DNA of 64,000 nucleotides, from positions 51,722,914 through 51,786,913 of the forward strand of contig CM053267.1 of assembly GCA_028583415.1 (NCBI GenBank). The letters are read 5' to 3'. A program made the position numbers and the translations under genes. Below, one piece after another: positions 47,599-59,033 of this stretch. A model generated the notes under the pieces. It saw only the letters and a program-made list of their open reading frames with translations, had not been told where the DNA came from and made no database searches. The DNA is from Protea cynaroides (Eukaryota > Streptophyta > Magnoliopsida > Proteales > Proteaceae). Every line of letters starts with the position of its first letter. Within the stretch, counting starts at the first letter, position 1.

Positions 47599-47961
47599 TC
47601 ATGAAGCAAATTTCTTGAAAGCAATGAGCTCCTTAGCACCTTTCTGCAGATTCTCGTACACTATACTCCCATAATCAGCCACAACACCATGGTCTTTCGC
47701 AGTCAAAATAATGGAATATTTCCTTCCAGTAGTGTCTTGATACGCAGCTTGCTTCACAGAGACAAACTGGAGGTCTTCCTTTGTTTCCCTGTTATGTTGA
47801 ATTATCGAGAAATTGCCGATCTCTTGAATTTTCGGATCCGTCACGTTACCCGGACGCCAACCACCATCTGTAGTTGTTGGCTCAGTGTCAACAACAGAAG
47901 CTTCATGAAAAGGAAAAAATGAAAATGAAACAAGAAGGAAGAAGGACAACTGGGTTCTCAT
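47599..47961 (-). CDS. Secreted phytocystatin-like protein with non-canonical loops, 120 aa
   Basis: An intronless frame. Residues 1-21 form a signal peptide (hydrophobic 6-17). The mature part shows the cystatin fold in order: Gly-Gly-Trp (33-35), VTDPKIQEIGNFSIIQHNRE containing the plant LARFAV-like helix signature (IGNFSIIQHN, 48-57), EDLQFVSV (62-69), first hairpin loop QDTTG (75-79), strand KYSIILTAKD (81-90), second loop VYENLQKG (101-108), and KELIAFKKF (110-118). Family members inhibit papain-like cysteine proteases through the Gly-Gly, a Q-x-V-x-G loop and a Trp in the second loop. Here the central Val is Thr, and the second-loop Pro-Trp is Leu-Gln, so inhibition may be weak or retargeted (inference). 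The length fits small type I cystatins. A TATA box lies 77-84 bp upstream. Absent from block A. Confidence 0.85.
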   Translation of the reverse strand: MRTQLSFFLLVSFSFFPFHEASVVDTEPTTTDGGWRPGNVTDPKIQEIGNFSIIQHNRETKEDLQFVSVKQAAYQDTTGRKYSIILTAKDHGVVADYGSIVYENLQKGAKELIAFKKFAS

Positions 47962-48037
47962 TTTCTCTCGAGTTCCAAAACCTTATAGAAAGACGAGCTC
48001 TGGATCTTTTGCACTGTTCAGAGAACGCTGTGATGGG

Positions 48038-48045
48038 TTTATATA
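48038..48045 (-). promoter_or_regulatory. TATA box of the cystatin gene
   Basis: TATATAAA on the minus strand, 77-84 bp upstream of the ATG at 47961, compatible with a 5' UTR of about 50 nt. Confidence 0.55.
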
Positions 48046-48632
48046 TTTGCTTTTTCGATTCCTATCAATGGAAAGCTAATGAATTTGGGTTTTTCTTCCT
48101 GACTCACAGTTGTTTTCTCCATTTTCCATAAATGGAATGATAATGAGAAGTTCTCCTTACCTATCCAATGGACGCTTCAATGGTTTATATAATTTCTCAC
48201 TCACAATTACCTTTAATGGAAATATAATGAAGGGTTTCCCCAAATATGAAATCATATTTTTCTTGCCACATGTATGTTAATTTCGTCCCGATCAGCAAAT
48301 ATTTATCTAAATATGGAATGAAAAAGCGAAGCAAATCCAGATTTCAGCTATAGACAGAGTGATTTCAGCTATAGACAGAGTGATTTCAGCTATAGACAGA
48401 GTGATTTACTGAATGGATGGTTGGACTTGCCAAATGGGATAACATTCTGGGCTGAAGAATACGGTTTGGATAATCATAACCCAATCCAACAAATACCTAG
48501 TACTCCAATTATACATATTACTCTTATAGTTTGAACTAATTACATTTACATCCATAAGTTTCTGATAATATCATATCCACCCTTACTATCCAAAACGTTT
48601 AACACAGAGCCTAGTCCGTTAACAGGTCTCCG
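48046..48632. other. Block B, upstream of the cystatin gene
   Basis: 48190 onwards is colinear with 19640 onwards in block A. Three near-identical GATTTCAGCTATAGACAGAGT units lie at about 48340-48410; block A has a shorter related version near 19810-19850. No gene. Confidence 0.55.
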
Positions 48633-49121
48633 TTAGATGATGATATCAATTAATAATAAAAACTTATGAACAATACTACCATTAGTGTAAGTTAAAATAT
48701 CATTTTTACCCTCCACTTCTCTACTCATCCACAAGCACATACCTTTCAGCATCTCTAAATTCCCCACATTGTTGCATCTACTGTTCTTGGATTTCAATTT
48801 CTTCTTCTCCTCCTCAACCCTCTTAGTCCCAATCTCATCAACAGTACAAAGGGGGACGAAATTGATGATGGAGTGATCTACAACAGGTCCTTGATCCTCA
48901 TCGAGAAAATCTTCATGGCTAATGTCTGGATGAGGCGGAACAATCCTTGAGCAATTCGAACTCGCACGGTATTTCATGATGACCACGTAATAGGTAACCA
49001 GAAGAAAAGCACCGCCAAGAACAGTGAAAAGAATTATCAATGTTGGGGACACGTTATGAATGGATCCATGAGAGGTCGGAGGGGAGGAAGAGTAAGAAAA
49101 ACAATAGGAATGGGAGGACAA
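48633..49121 (-). pseudogene. ATL-type RING-H2 protein fragment lacking the RING, block B copy
   Basis: An open frame of 162 residues. 27-50 form one transmembrane helix (TLIILFTVLGGAFLLVTYYV), followed by IMKYRASSNCSRIVPPHP and HEDFLDEDQGPVVDHSI. This layout resembles ATL51/52-type E3 ligases, in which a RING-H2 domain should follow. Instead the frame runs into Lys/Glu-rich sequence (about 90-110) and then unrelated residues, with no Cys/His ladder. The N-terminal segment also lacks the usual Cys-rich start. Without the RING no ubiquitin-ligase activity is expected. The homology call rests on the short GPVVDH and transmembrane context and is moderate. Confidence 0.5.
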
Positions 49122-50222
49122 TCATAATGGAACAAAGAACTGTATCATTTACAGGTCAGGGCTTCTTTCCTCCCTAAACATGGTGAATCCCACGATGTAC
49201 AGGACCTGCACATCATTTAGCTCCGAAGAGTATATGGCTGGAGAATATTCTCTAGAAAACATTTGCTTCCGAAGATCGAAAAATACATTTGAGCGACAAC
49301 CTCCATTTCTTTTAATCTAAAGGGTAGTTAACAAGAAAATCATGGTTCAGTCTACTTCTATTGAGCTCAACTTTCAATAGTTGAAATGGCTTCCAATAAA
49401 CAAGCTCAATTTTGTCCTCCAATGTAATTAACAATCTGAAACATGTCCGGGTTCTGATTTGCAACCCTGCTCTCTATTCTGAGAAACAAAGCACATTTGT
49501 TGGAAAATATTTAAACCAAAAGCAGTAAGAAATTAAAAGTATAGATATTGTATGAAGTGATAAATCGAAGGTGATTGTTTCATCTTCATCTTCAGTAGGC
49601 GTAGGTGAACTATTCTCCAGCACGGGCAAAGGTGATTGTTTCATCTCTTTATCAATTTTTTTTTAAAGTAAATATTGTGCGTAGTATTTTAGGAAATTTT
49701 AGGTTTTACCCAAAAAAAAAAAAAAAAAAAAAGATTAGCAAACTTTAGGTGCCTTTTGGTAAGAATTGGAAGTGATTTTTTGTGGGAATTTTGATAATTG
49801 AGAGTGATTCTATAGGTATGGAATGAGTTTTCTTACACACTAGTGTTTCTGCACTCCTCCCCTTTAAAATCCCTAAACTGGGCCTCCCTCTGTCCCCCTT
49901 TCCTTGGTCTTCCCAACCCTGCTTCCCCACCACCATCACCCACTTTTCAATCAGTCACGGTACTCCTTGAATCATTTCACACCTCAGCATCTCTCTGAAA
50001 TCTAAAAACGTTCTTTTCATCTCCAGAACCCTCTCTTTTATTTGATGGTGGTTTTCAATCCCACCTTCATTGAGGACCCCGTCAGCCATTGTAATCAACC
50101 CTATTAGGGTTATCTTGTCTTCTGCTGGGTCCACGTAGTTATTGAATTTATATATGTATAGTAGATTGGATTTTGAACCATTACATGTATAAAGGTAATA
50201 TTATAATTGTATGATAATAGGG
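49122..50222. other. Block B, non-coding segment 2
   Basis: Colinear with 20590-23030 except for A-specific inserts. Contains an A-run (49711-49730) and a copy of the repeat beginning TTTAGGTGCCGTTTGGTAAG in block A. Ends in TAGGG, the left target duplication of the copia element. Confidence 0.55.
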
Positions 50223-52231
50223 TGATGGATCTTGAATGACACTGAGAGGGGGGGTGAATCAGTGTGAATACTTTTTCCCTGATATGTCTTTGCTACCCAA
50301 TGCTTATGATGAACAAAACTGCCCCATACACAATCGTATGCAAATCTACCTCGCAACCACTCAGTGGCCAGGTCTACCAGATTTGCACACCCATCCTGTA
50401 ATTCATTCCACGCACTTCACAAAGTACATAATTAAAACAAACCACAACACAGAAAGATTACGTGGTTCACCACCACAGTGAGTGATGGCTAATCCACGGG
50501 GTAATGCCCAATGGGCTTCGTATTTACTCAATACTCAACTTTTAGCCCTTTATAGGACAAGGATGCTCATCCTAAATTTTCCCAGCATAAAACTGAGAGG
50601 GCGTAACAACGCCAGAATTCAAGCATAAAGCCAGTGTCCAGCACCCACTGAACACACCACAACTAATACAATTTTTGGGGTTTATAATGATGCCCTACAA
50701 TTAAATCCCAATCTAGCAAGGCATTCAATATTTTCTCTTTTTTTTTCTTTGCCTAATGCTAGCATACATTAGATTCCCATACAACGTAGGCATTCAACAT
50801 TATCAACCTACTTTAACATACAATGCATTGATTCAATAAACAGTAAGGGAGATGAGAAAATCTCACAATCAATTTTTTCTGATAATTGACGATGTTCCTC
50901 TTCTTCTGGTAATCAATCAATCCCTTGCCATATGCAACCAAGCTCTACCAGCCTTCAAAAATACATCAATGTATCGGCATCAGCATGAACAGAGATGGAG
51001 AATGACTGTCTTCAATTTTCAGAGCAAGAAAAATCAAAATCCATGAAGTTCTTCTCTTTTTTTTCAAAAAAGCCTTCTTCAGATCTGTTTTTCGCGGCCA
51101 CTAGGTTCTCCAACCATTCTCAATTGATAGAGAATGAAAAACCTAGCTCGGAGCAATTTGGATCGTCGGATTTGGCCTCCGGATGATCAAGTTATGGCAA
51201 AAACAAGTTCGGCCACTAGAAATATTCTAAATGGAATCTTTTAATTCCATTTGGTGCGCCTGCGACGCACCGTAGCCGCGCCCGCCATCTGGGTGTCATA
51301 ACCTGATTGGCTGAGGAAGGAATTAGTATACTTGGCCGTCGGATCTCACTCAAAAAAGGCGGGATCGAACCTGATACCTCGGATCTAGATAATCCGCGTC
51401 TCCGAAAATCGGAGGTCATGTGATGCGTAGGATCAGCATCACTTCCGCCGTCGCACAATGAACGCGCCACACTGAATAAGGGCGCCGATTGCATGATGCG
51501 CAAACCACCATTGTAAGATGCGCCCAGCCAATGGGCTTCTTCGCGGGAGCATCTAACGACGCTGACAGAGAAACACTGTAGCCCGCTTTTCTTTTGGCCG
51601 TGAGATTGGAATCTGACATACGTGGCTTCATTTGGGCGGCCGATCTCGCATCTTTTTCTTTCTTCTTTTCCGAAAATGCCCCTGAAAACTCGAAAAAAAG
51701 GCCTCTGTAACTTTTTGCATTTTATTAAACTTCTACAGAGACGATTTTCCAGAGAGGTTTTCTCTCTCCTAGAAAATCGTCGAACATCTGGTGGACATGC
51801 GCGGCATGCAAGAGGGCCAGCGCGCGCGGGCTTTGCGGGCAGTGCCATGTTGCTGCTTGTGGCTGGTCGGGCCGCTTGCGGGCCCTCTTGTCTTTGCCCG
51901 TCGGCTCTTGTCGCCGCTGGCCGGTTAGTGGTGCCATGCGGCTGGCCTGTTGGGCTGGCTGTCGTGGCCCTCGGCCAGGCTGACTGCCTTGGCCACCTTG
52001 GTGGGTCCCACTGGCCCTACTTTCTCTCTCTTTCTTTCTCTCTCCTCTGATTCTCTCTCCTCTTTCTCTCTCTTCTGAATCTCTCTCCTCTGTCATGCTT
52101 CACAATAACTGTAACAAAATTGCATCACCTGTTTCACTGCCATATCGCCTGTAGGGTCCGTAGACACTCTCTCTCATCAAACTGGACCCAGTTAGTCCAA
52201 TTTACCAACAATTACAATATATAGGCCAACA
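50223..52231 (-). repeat. 3' LTR of the SIRE-like element
   Basis: TGATGGATCTTGAATGAC to GTAGGCCAACA-type end. Unlike the AT-rich surroundings, 51240-52010 is GC-rich. Long frames inside (for example 51216-51848) are not conserved in the other LTR. Confidence 0.9.
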
Positions 52232-52248
52232 ATCTCTCCCTTTGGAAT
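52232..52248 (-). promoter_or_regulatory. Polypurine tract of the SIRE-like element
   Basis: CCAAAGGGAGAGAT on the minus strand directly abuts the 3' LTR, the expected plus-strand primer. Confidence 0.65.
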
Positions 52249-52331
52249 TGTTGGCAACTACTCAATCCACAGACATTTCTCCCCCTTTGACAAAAAGAAC
52301 AAAGGGATTTGTCACATAGGAGTGCCCACCG

Positions 52332-54615
52332 TGTCACACCCCAATTTTGGTCTAACCAGAATGGTGTGATGAACCGCTAACAAACCAACGGTTCAACCAG
52401 GATCTCTAATAGGCTATCCCGCGTTATCCAAACTTACACACATCCACAATCATAATCAGAGTAAATACACAATAGCGGAAATCTTATAAATAAATGAACT
52501 GATAACTAAGATGATATTAATAACTTAATAGCAAATTATTTTGTATCAACCGAGACATAAGTAAATATCAATACAATCTTTAATAAATCCAAATAACAGA
52601 AATCTATAAAAATATCTAATCAAATACACACGAGTTGCACTCGCAAGAGGAGTCGTGTGTATCTTCTTCAGCTCCAGCGTCCATCGCTGCTATACTCCCG
52701 TACGCAGACGCGTTCATATAATCTTCGACTGTGTAACCTGCATCATCAACTAAAAATATTTGACGTCGAGGGATGAGCACACAACACGACTCAGTGAGTA
52801 GCCAAAACAATGCAACAATACATATGCATGCAAAAAGTCAATTTATATCTTTGGTCTGGTTTATAGTTTACAATGCGCAATAGAAAGGTTGGGTGGTCAA
52901 AGGTTAACGTTTATTGACACCGCCTCTATACACAGGGTGTGGAAGCCCGCCCGAAGGTTAATGTTTATCGTCGTCCCCATCCACCCTACCATAACATTAT
53001 ACAACAAAGGTTAACGTTTATTGCTATATAATGCTATACCAACACGTAAGCCCCTGTTAGCGAGGGCTTGCAAACTGGGCTCGTTACTAACCAATCCTAA
53101 TGCCAAACAGTGTATTCAAGGCCTCACCCCAGCATCCCTCAGAATGTCCATAGAGATAGATCTAAGGCCCCCCGATAGAGTCAGAGACTACAAGGACCAA
53201 GACCACCTCCCCTGATACTCTACGACATAATAGTTCTGCTAAGGTAATGGCGATACGACGATGTCAATGCACAAGACTTGAGTTAGAGATAGAGCTAAAG
53301 TGCTGAGACCCGCCAAAGGTTAAAGTTTATTGACGTTCTCATCACACCTCCCCTGATACTCGCTCGCATCAAATACATCAACCACACACATACAAGCACA
53401 TGCCTATTCCTATCATCATCATCATCATCATGTTATAAAGAATAAAGTAAATATGCATGAACAAGTAATAGAAATATTGGATGGCATGCTGTATGCACAT
53501 TACAAACATATTCGCATAGAATCAAACATGGCATAGGACTCAAGAATAGAAAACAGTTTATTATTAATCAATTTAGTTTGGAGTTAAGGTTCCTCACCTT
53601 AGCTTGCTAAAAGATATTTTTCCAAGCTTTAGAATCACCGTTATGACATTATTATATTGCTAGCAAACCTAACAAAGTCGATAGAATTTAATTAGAATTA
53701 ATTCGGAATTTAAAACCATTCTATCAACTGAGGGTCGATGCTAGGGTCGATGGGTCTATCGACCCTCCCCTCATTCTGAACTTCCCGAATGCTGAGGGTC
53801 GATGGTCAGAAACACCTAGGGTCGGATAGTCTATCGACCCTTGGTGCGACCCTCGATGCACTCTGGTCTAATTTCCACTTTTAAATCCACTCTTTGTGTT
53901 TGGGGTCCTATGGCTTGCTTCCCACATTCATTCAACAGTCATTCCATGGTCTAGAACCATGTATAATCCATCTAAATAGTTTTCATGCATCATCCTATGG
54001 TTTTCCATGAAAACCTAACCATGAATGGATGGTTTGGGTTTCTCCGAAATCCTACACTCAACCATATCTAACCTAAGGTCTGTAGAAACTCATGGAATTA
54101 GTATCCATACCTGAAAAGATTACTTTTCTCTGGAATTTCTTCTCCTTTTTGCTAAGTTTTCCTCCTTGTCTCCTTTCTTCCTCTTTTCCTTCTTCTCTCT
54201 TTCTCTCAATTCAATTAGGGTTGTGAAATGAGTGAAAGTGGCTTAGGGACGTCCTTTAAATAGAGTAGGAATGTCCTATAATAGTCCCATTGAGATTTGG
54301 AAAGAATCCCAACCGAAAATTAGGAAATTTCCAAATTTCTATATTCGTCATAAACCGAGGGTCGATGATCCCGTCGACCCTAGGGTCTTAAGCTGTCCGA
54401 CCCTCCCTTCAAATTTGAGGGTCTGACATTCTGTTTTGGGAGGTCCGACCCTACTTGGCTGGGTATGCGACCCTTCCCTAAAATTAAGTGTTTTTGGGTC
54501 GATTTTATACCTGGGATCTCGATCTCCATTACGCCCTTGGTCCACTTGACTCGACCATGATGGGTAAACCTGATTCAAGGTGGTAAGACCGGGTTAGATC
54601 GACACGGGTCTTACA
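52332..54615. mobile_element. Nested solo-LTR-like element with target duplication
   Basis: Starts TGTCACACCCC, ends GGGTCTTACA, 2284 bp, flanked by perfect CACCG (52327-52331 and 54616-54620). Inserted into the 3' untranslated part of the SIRE-like element. Colinear with 2556-4769. No gag or pol, so a solo LTR left after recombination of a gypsy element is the simplest reading. Two clusters of GGGTCGA/TCGACCC motifs lie at 53730-53870 and 54350-54480. Confidence 0.8.
52616..52810 (-). CDS. Small conserved frame inside the nested element, 64 aa
   Basis: Counterpart of 2839-3051. Conserved pieces: RRQIFLVDDAGYTVEDY, AMDAGAEE, then HDSSCECNSCVFD. It ends at the same position as the other copy. 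The start is uncertain because similarity begins at about residue 14. No known domain. Confidence 0.3.
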   Translation of the reverse strand: MFWLLTESCCVLIPRRQIFLVDDAGYTVEDYMNASAYGSIAAMDAGAEEDTHDSSCECNSCVFD

Positions 54616-54766
54616 CACCGCATCTTCCTAATCCTATGGGCACAGTAAAAACACAAATGCAACAGCACAGTAACACTAATAAATACCAATAGACTCCCCC
54701 TGAGTCCTACATAGGGAGAGAAAAATACAAGAGAATGATACACTGCTCCCCCTTATTCCAAGCTCC

Positions 54767-55249
54767 TCAATGCTTGGGGAGGATAACCACTCCCAACTTT
54801 TGTCTCAAGTAACCAAACTGTTCCCTGGGAAGGGGCTTTGTGAAGATATCTGCAACCTGCTCTGCTGTAGGAATGAATTCTAACTGAACTTCTCCTTCCA
54901 AAACCTTCTCTCTCAAGAAGTGATATCGAATGGCTATGTGCTTCGTCCTGGAGTGCATAACTGGATTTTTAGATATATTTATAGCACTAGGGTTGTCACA
55001 GAGCATTGAAATAGGCTTGTCTGACACAATGCCTAAATCCTTCAACATTTGCTTCATCCACAAAACCTGTGTGCAACAAGAGGTGGCTGCAATATATTCT
55101 GCTTCTGCTGTAGACAATGAGACTGACTCTTGCTTTTTACTATGCCAAGCCACCAAATTTTTACCAAGATAGAAGGCGCCTCCACTAGTGCTCTTCCTAT
55201 CATCAACACTACCTGCCCAATATGCATCTGAGTAGGATGACAAAACCAA
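54767..55249 (-). pseudogene. RNase H of the SIRE-like pol
   Basis: A copia RNase H with YSDAYWAG (first catalytic Asp), STSGGAFYLG, SLSTAEAEYIAATSC (Glu), LCDNPSAI (Asp) and the terminal ADIFTKPLPREQF. The domain itself is intact at 160 residues, but a stop codon at 55250-55252 separates it from reverse transcriptase in the same polyprotein. Confidence 0.85.
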
Positions 55250-55252
55250 ATC

Positions 55253-56206
55253 CTAGCTTTTTGCATACCAAAGACCATATTCCAATGTCCCCTTCAAGTA
55301 TCTGAAGATCCTCTTCACAGCTACCACATGTGTCTCCTTTGGGCCAGCTTGAAATCTAGCTACCACGGACACAGACTGAAGAATATCTGGCCTAATAGCA
55401 GTCAAGTAGAGCAGACTTCCAATCATTGACCTGTACATAGTATGATCTACTGAGGGAGAGTAATCATCTTTGCTCAACTTACAATTAGTCATCATAGGTG
55501 TGCTCATTGGTGTGCAATCCTCCATTGTGAACTTTTTCAACATCTCTTTCACATACTTAGTCTGAGATAAAAAGAACCCATCTTTCAACTGACTTATCTG
55601 CAGACCTAAAAAATAAGATAGCTCTCCAATCATGGACATCTCATACTCATCTTGCATTCTCTTAGCAAAGTCTTGACATAATTCATCCTTTTGGCCTGCA
55701 AAGATGATATCATCTACATATACAACCACAACTTTCTGATTGCCATCCATAGATTTAACATATAAATTACTATCAACCAAACCTTTCTTGAAACCCAACT
55801 TACAGAGATAAGTATCCAGTCTTGAATACCATGCTCTTGGTTCTTGCTTCAACCCATACAATACTTTCTTCAGTTTACAAACAAGTGTAGGGTCCTCACT
55901 CAGTTGAAATCCATCTGGTTGCTCTATATACACCTCTTCTTCCAAGTCACCATTCAGAAAAACTGACTTGACATCCATCTGATAAACTTTGAAGTTCTTG
56001 TGCACTGCAAAAGCAAGAAACATCCTGATAGCTTCCAACCTAGCCACAGGAGCAAATGTTTCTTCAAAGTCAATGCCCTCAACCTGAGCATATCCTTTAC
56101 AAACTAATCTGGCCTTGTTTCTTACAATTTTGCCATCTTCATTGAGCTTGTTCCTGTAGACCCATTTAGTGCCAATAACATTCTTGTCTGTAGGCTTTGG
56201 CACCAA
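55253..56206 (-). pseudogene. Reverse transcriptase of the SIRE-like pol
   Basis: A 317-residue open domain: GTKWVYRNK near the start, KARLVCKGYAQVEGIDFEETFAPVA, YQMDVKSVFLNGDL, LYGLKQEPRAWY and the catalytic VVYVDDIIFAG (YVDD at residues 163-166). The catalytic residues are retained; only the breaks on either side prevent a full polyprotein. Copies element RNA into cDNA. Confidence 0.9.
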
Positions 56207-56643
56207 TTCCCAAGTTTTATTTTTCTCTATTTAATCCAACTCTTCATTCATTGCCTTGAGCCAACTAGCATCTTCACATGTCTCTGCAACAGATTTTGGT
56301 TCAATATGAGATAGTAAAGAAAACATTTGTTTTGGTTGTCTCACCTTTCTTATTTGCATCCCAGCAGATGGATCACTAAGAATTAATTTCTCAGGATGAT
56401 TATTTTTTTACCCTTCTTGAGCCACTTTTATTCTGCCTATCTGCCTCTGAATCAGACTGCTCTTCTCTTTCTACTGTCTCAACCACAACTCTCTGTCTTG
56501 GCACATTTGTAACATCCTGCTCCTTTTCTGTTTCATTGTCATTCTGATCAGTGTCCAGGTCTTCAAAAATAGGAACTTCATTATTTCATCTTGTAGGAGA
56601 ATTCTTGTGCTCATCAACTCTCACATCTGCACTTTCAATAATT
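56207..56643 (-). pseudogene. Integrase-to-RT linker of the SIRE-like pol
   Basis: The variable Ser/Asp/Glu-rich linker. Recognisable pieces include a Ser/Asp/Gln-rich stretch around 56440-56540 and the RT lead-in DASWLKAMNEEL-type sequence near 56230-56270. Stops at 56229 and elsewhere. Confidence 0.5.
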
Positions 56644-56916
56644 TTACCAAGTTTTTTTATTGTAGCATTTGTAAGCTTTGCTAGAGGTAGAGTAGCCAAG
56701 AAATATTCCTTCATCAGCCCTATCATCAAACTTTCCTAGACCATGACTGGTGTTCTTGATATAACACTTACTACCAAACACCTTGAAGTGCTTTGCTGTG
56801 GCCTTCTTACCAAACCATAGTTCATAGGGTGTCTTGTCTTCATGTGGCCTCAACATACACCTATTCTGAACATATATTGTTGTATGCACTGCTTCTCTCC
56901 AGAATTTATTCCCCAT
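56644..56916 (-). pseudogene. Integrase C-terminal region of the SIRE-like pol
   Basis: Contains FWREAVHTTIYVQNR, KTPYELWFGKK and FKVFGSKCYI, FDDRADEGIFLGYS, the copia integrase C-terminal signature. Separated from the core by a frame change. Confidence 0.8.
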
Positions 56917-57452
56917 GTCATTTTCGAGTTAACATAGTTCGGCCATCTCTTGAACAGTTCTATTCTTTCTTTCGCAACACCATTTCTTTGTGGTGTTCTA
57001 GGAGCTGAAGTCTGTCTCTTAATGCCGTTCTCAGAACAATATTATGCAAAGTCAATCCAGGTGTACTCTCCTCCCCTGTCAGATCTCAGACACTTGATTT
57101 TCTTCCCTGTCTCATTTTTAACTTGAGTTTTGAAGATCTTGAATCTAGCCAAAGCTTCTGACTTATGTTTCAGAAACATTACCCAAGTCATTCTAGAGTA
57201 GTCATCTATAAAAAAAATGAAGTACCTTTCTCCTACAATGCTTTGTGTTCTCACTGGCCCACATAAATCTGTATAAATTATCTCCAATGGTTGAGTAGTG
57301 TGGTATTCCTTAGGCTTGAATGATGTTCTTGTCTGCTTCCCCTTCTGACAAGATGCACAAATATCATTGGAAGGCTTTTTCAATGAAGGAATGTCTCTCA
57401 CAACATTTTTGTTAGATATTTTGGACAAATTTTCAAAGCCAATATGTCCCAA
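56917..57452 (-). pseudogene. Integrase zinc finger and core of the SIRE-like pol
   Basis: HHCC zinc region ending CASCQKGKQTR, then the core with IIYTDLCGPV (first Asp) and CLRSDRGGEY (second Asp). The open part spans 57042-57452; the remainder, holding the catalytic Glu region (PQRNGVAKE-type), is shifted and interrupted by a stop near 57040. Confidence 0.8.
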
Positions 57453-57461
57453 TCTTCTATG

Positions 57462-59033
57462 TCATAGCCATATTTCCTCTTCTTGACTCATCATACAATT
57501 CTCTTCAAACTCTTCAGACAGAATATAGAGATTTCTAGAAGTTCTTTTTCCTGATACCATCAACTTTCCACTGTCAGACTTTCGGATCTCACATCCTTGA
57601 TCATTAAAAATCACTTTGTAACCCCTATCACAAATCTGACTGACACTTAATAAGTTATGTTTCAAACCTGAAACATAGAGAACATCATGAGATTTTATAT
57701 TTCCATTAATGAGGCTGATGCTTCCTTTTCCAACTATCTTGGCACCATCATTGTTGCCCAATTTAACTGAACCTCCTTCATAACTCTGAAGCTTCTGAAG
57801 TCTTTTACTGTCTCCAGTCATGTGACTAGAACACCTACTGTCAAGAATCCATGGTGTAGAGCTGTCTTGTGCTTTAAAAGCTGTCTGCACACTGTTCCTC
57901 TGAACCCAAACTTTCTTCTGTGATGATGCCTTCTCAACATGTTTCTGTCTTGGAGCCTCTCTTCTTGTCCTGCTATGCTGTCTCTGTAAATGTGACATAG
58001 AGGGAAAAATGGTTTTACAGTTCCTTGCTACATGCCCAAAGTTATTACAATTGTAACACTCTACAAAGTTCTCTTCAAGGGGAGCAAATTGATTTCTACT
58101 TTCAAATTTTACATCTCTCATGTTAAATTTGCAGGTAGTAATTTTATGTCCAAAATTGTTGCATCTGTAGCAGTAACCCTGAAAATAAGGTCTTGACCTT
58201 GCAGTTTCCATGTATCTCATCTGTCTCTGTGGTGCACTGGGATAGTTTTCTCTATAGAAATTGTCATACTCCATTCTCTTTCGTTGCCATGTATTTTGTC
58301 TTGGCCTTGCATAGTTAGTCTTAGGAAGAGAAATTTTGTTTCCACCTTGACAATGAACTATAGGGTCCTTACCCTTTTCATTTTCCTTCACAAAAGATAT
58401 GGGCTCTTTTCCCTTTGAATTTTCAATTTTTGATGTCTGTCCTTTATCAAAACCAAGGCCAAACTTGATGTGGGAAGGTCTTTGTGCATTGATAATCCTG
58501 TCAAGCTTGTTACTACTAGGATGCACTGAAGTAGAATTATTTAAATCTTCATGTTGAGATAATTTTTGTTGTCTCTCAACCTCTTCTTTTTCATACTCTG
58601 CTACTTTTGTCTTTAGAAGAGTAAAATCATTTTCAAATTCTTCAAATCGTTCAACCATAGGAAGTTGTTCTTCAAGTTGAACTTTCAAACTTGCATTCTC
58701 ATTCGACACCATGGAGTAATCTACAGATGCCTGTTTAAGCTGAGTATTGAGATTTTCTATAATTTTCTTGGACTCTTCATATTGAGCTTTCAGATCTTGA
58801 ATTACTTGCTTTTGCTTTTTGGCTTCTTGAGAGGCAAGCTTGTTATGCTTTCTTTCCTTCTTAAGCTCCTTCATGGCTGCAACAAGTTCTTCCTCAAAAT
58901 TTATCTCACCCTCTTCATCACTGCTTGAAAAATTATCTTCCTTGTCTCTCTCTTCATCACCACTTGAGATAGAATTCACAATTTTTCCTTTATCTGTGAT
59001 CTTCTCTTGAGCTTCAATGTAAACCATAAACAA
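57462..59033 (-). pseudogene. Gag extension, zinc knuckles and protease of the SIRE-like element
   Basis: 523 residues. 1-160 are Lys/Glu/Gln-rich with heptad-like coiled-coil character. Two CCHC knuckles follow (CYRCNNFGHKITTC and CYNCNNFGHVARNC), then the aspartic protease start WILDSRCSSHMTGD, where the active-site DSG has become DSR, and KHNLLSVSQICDRGYKV near the end of the protease. A TGA stop at 57462-57464 sits where copia elements have Trp just before the integrase finger; downstream remains in frame. Confidence 0.85.

Noticed and set aside
51216..51848. 210-codon frame in the SIRE-like LTR
   Set aside because: The other LTR (61076-61794) splits it into different frames, so it is not maintained.
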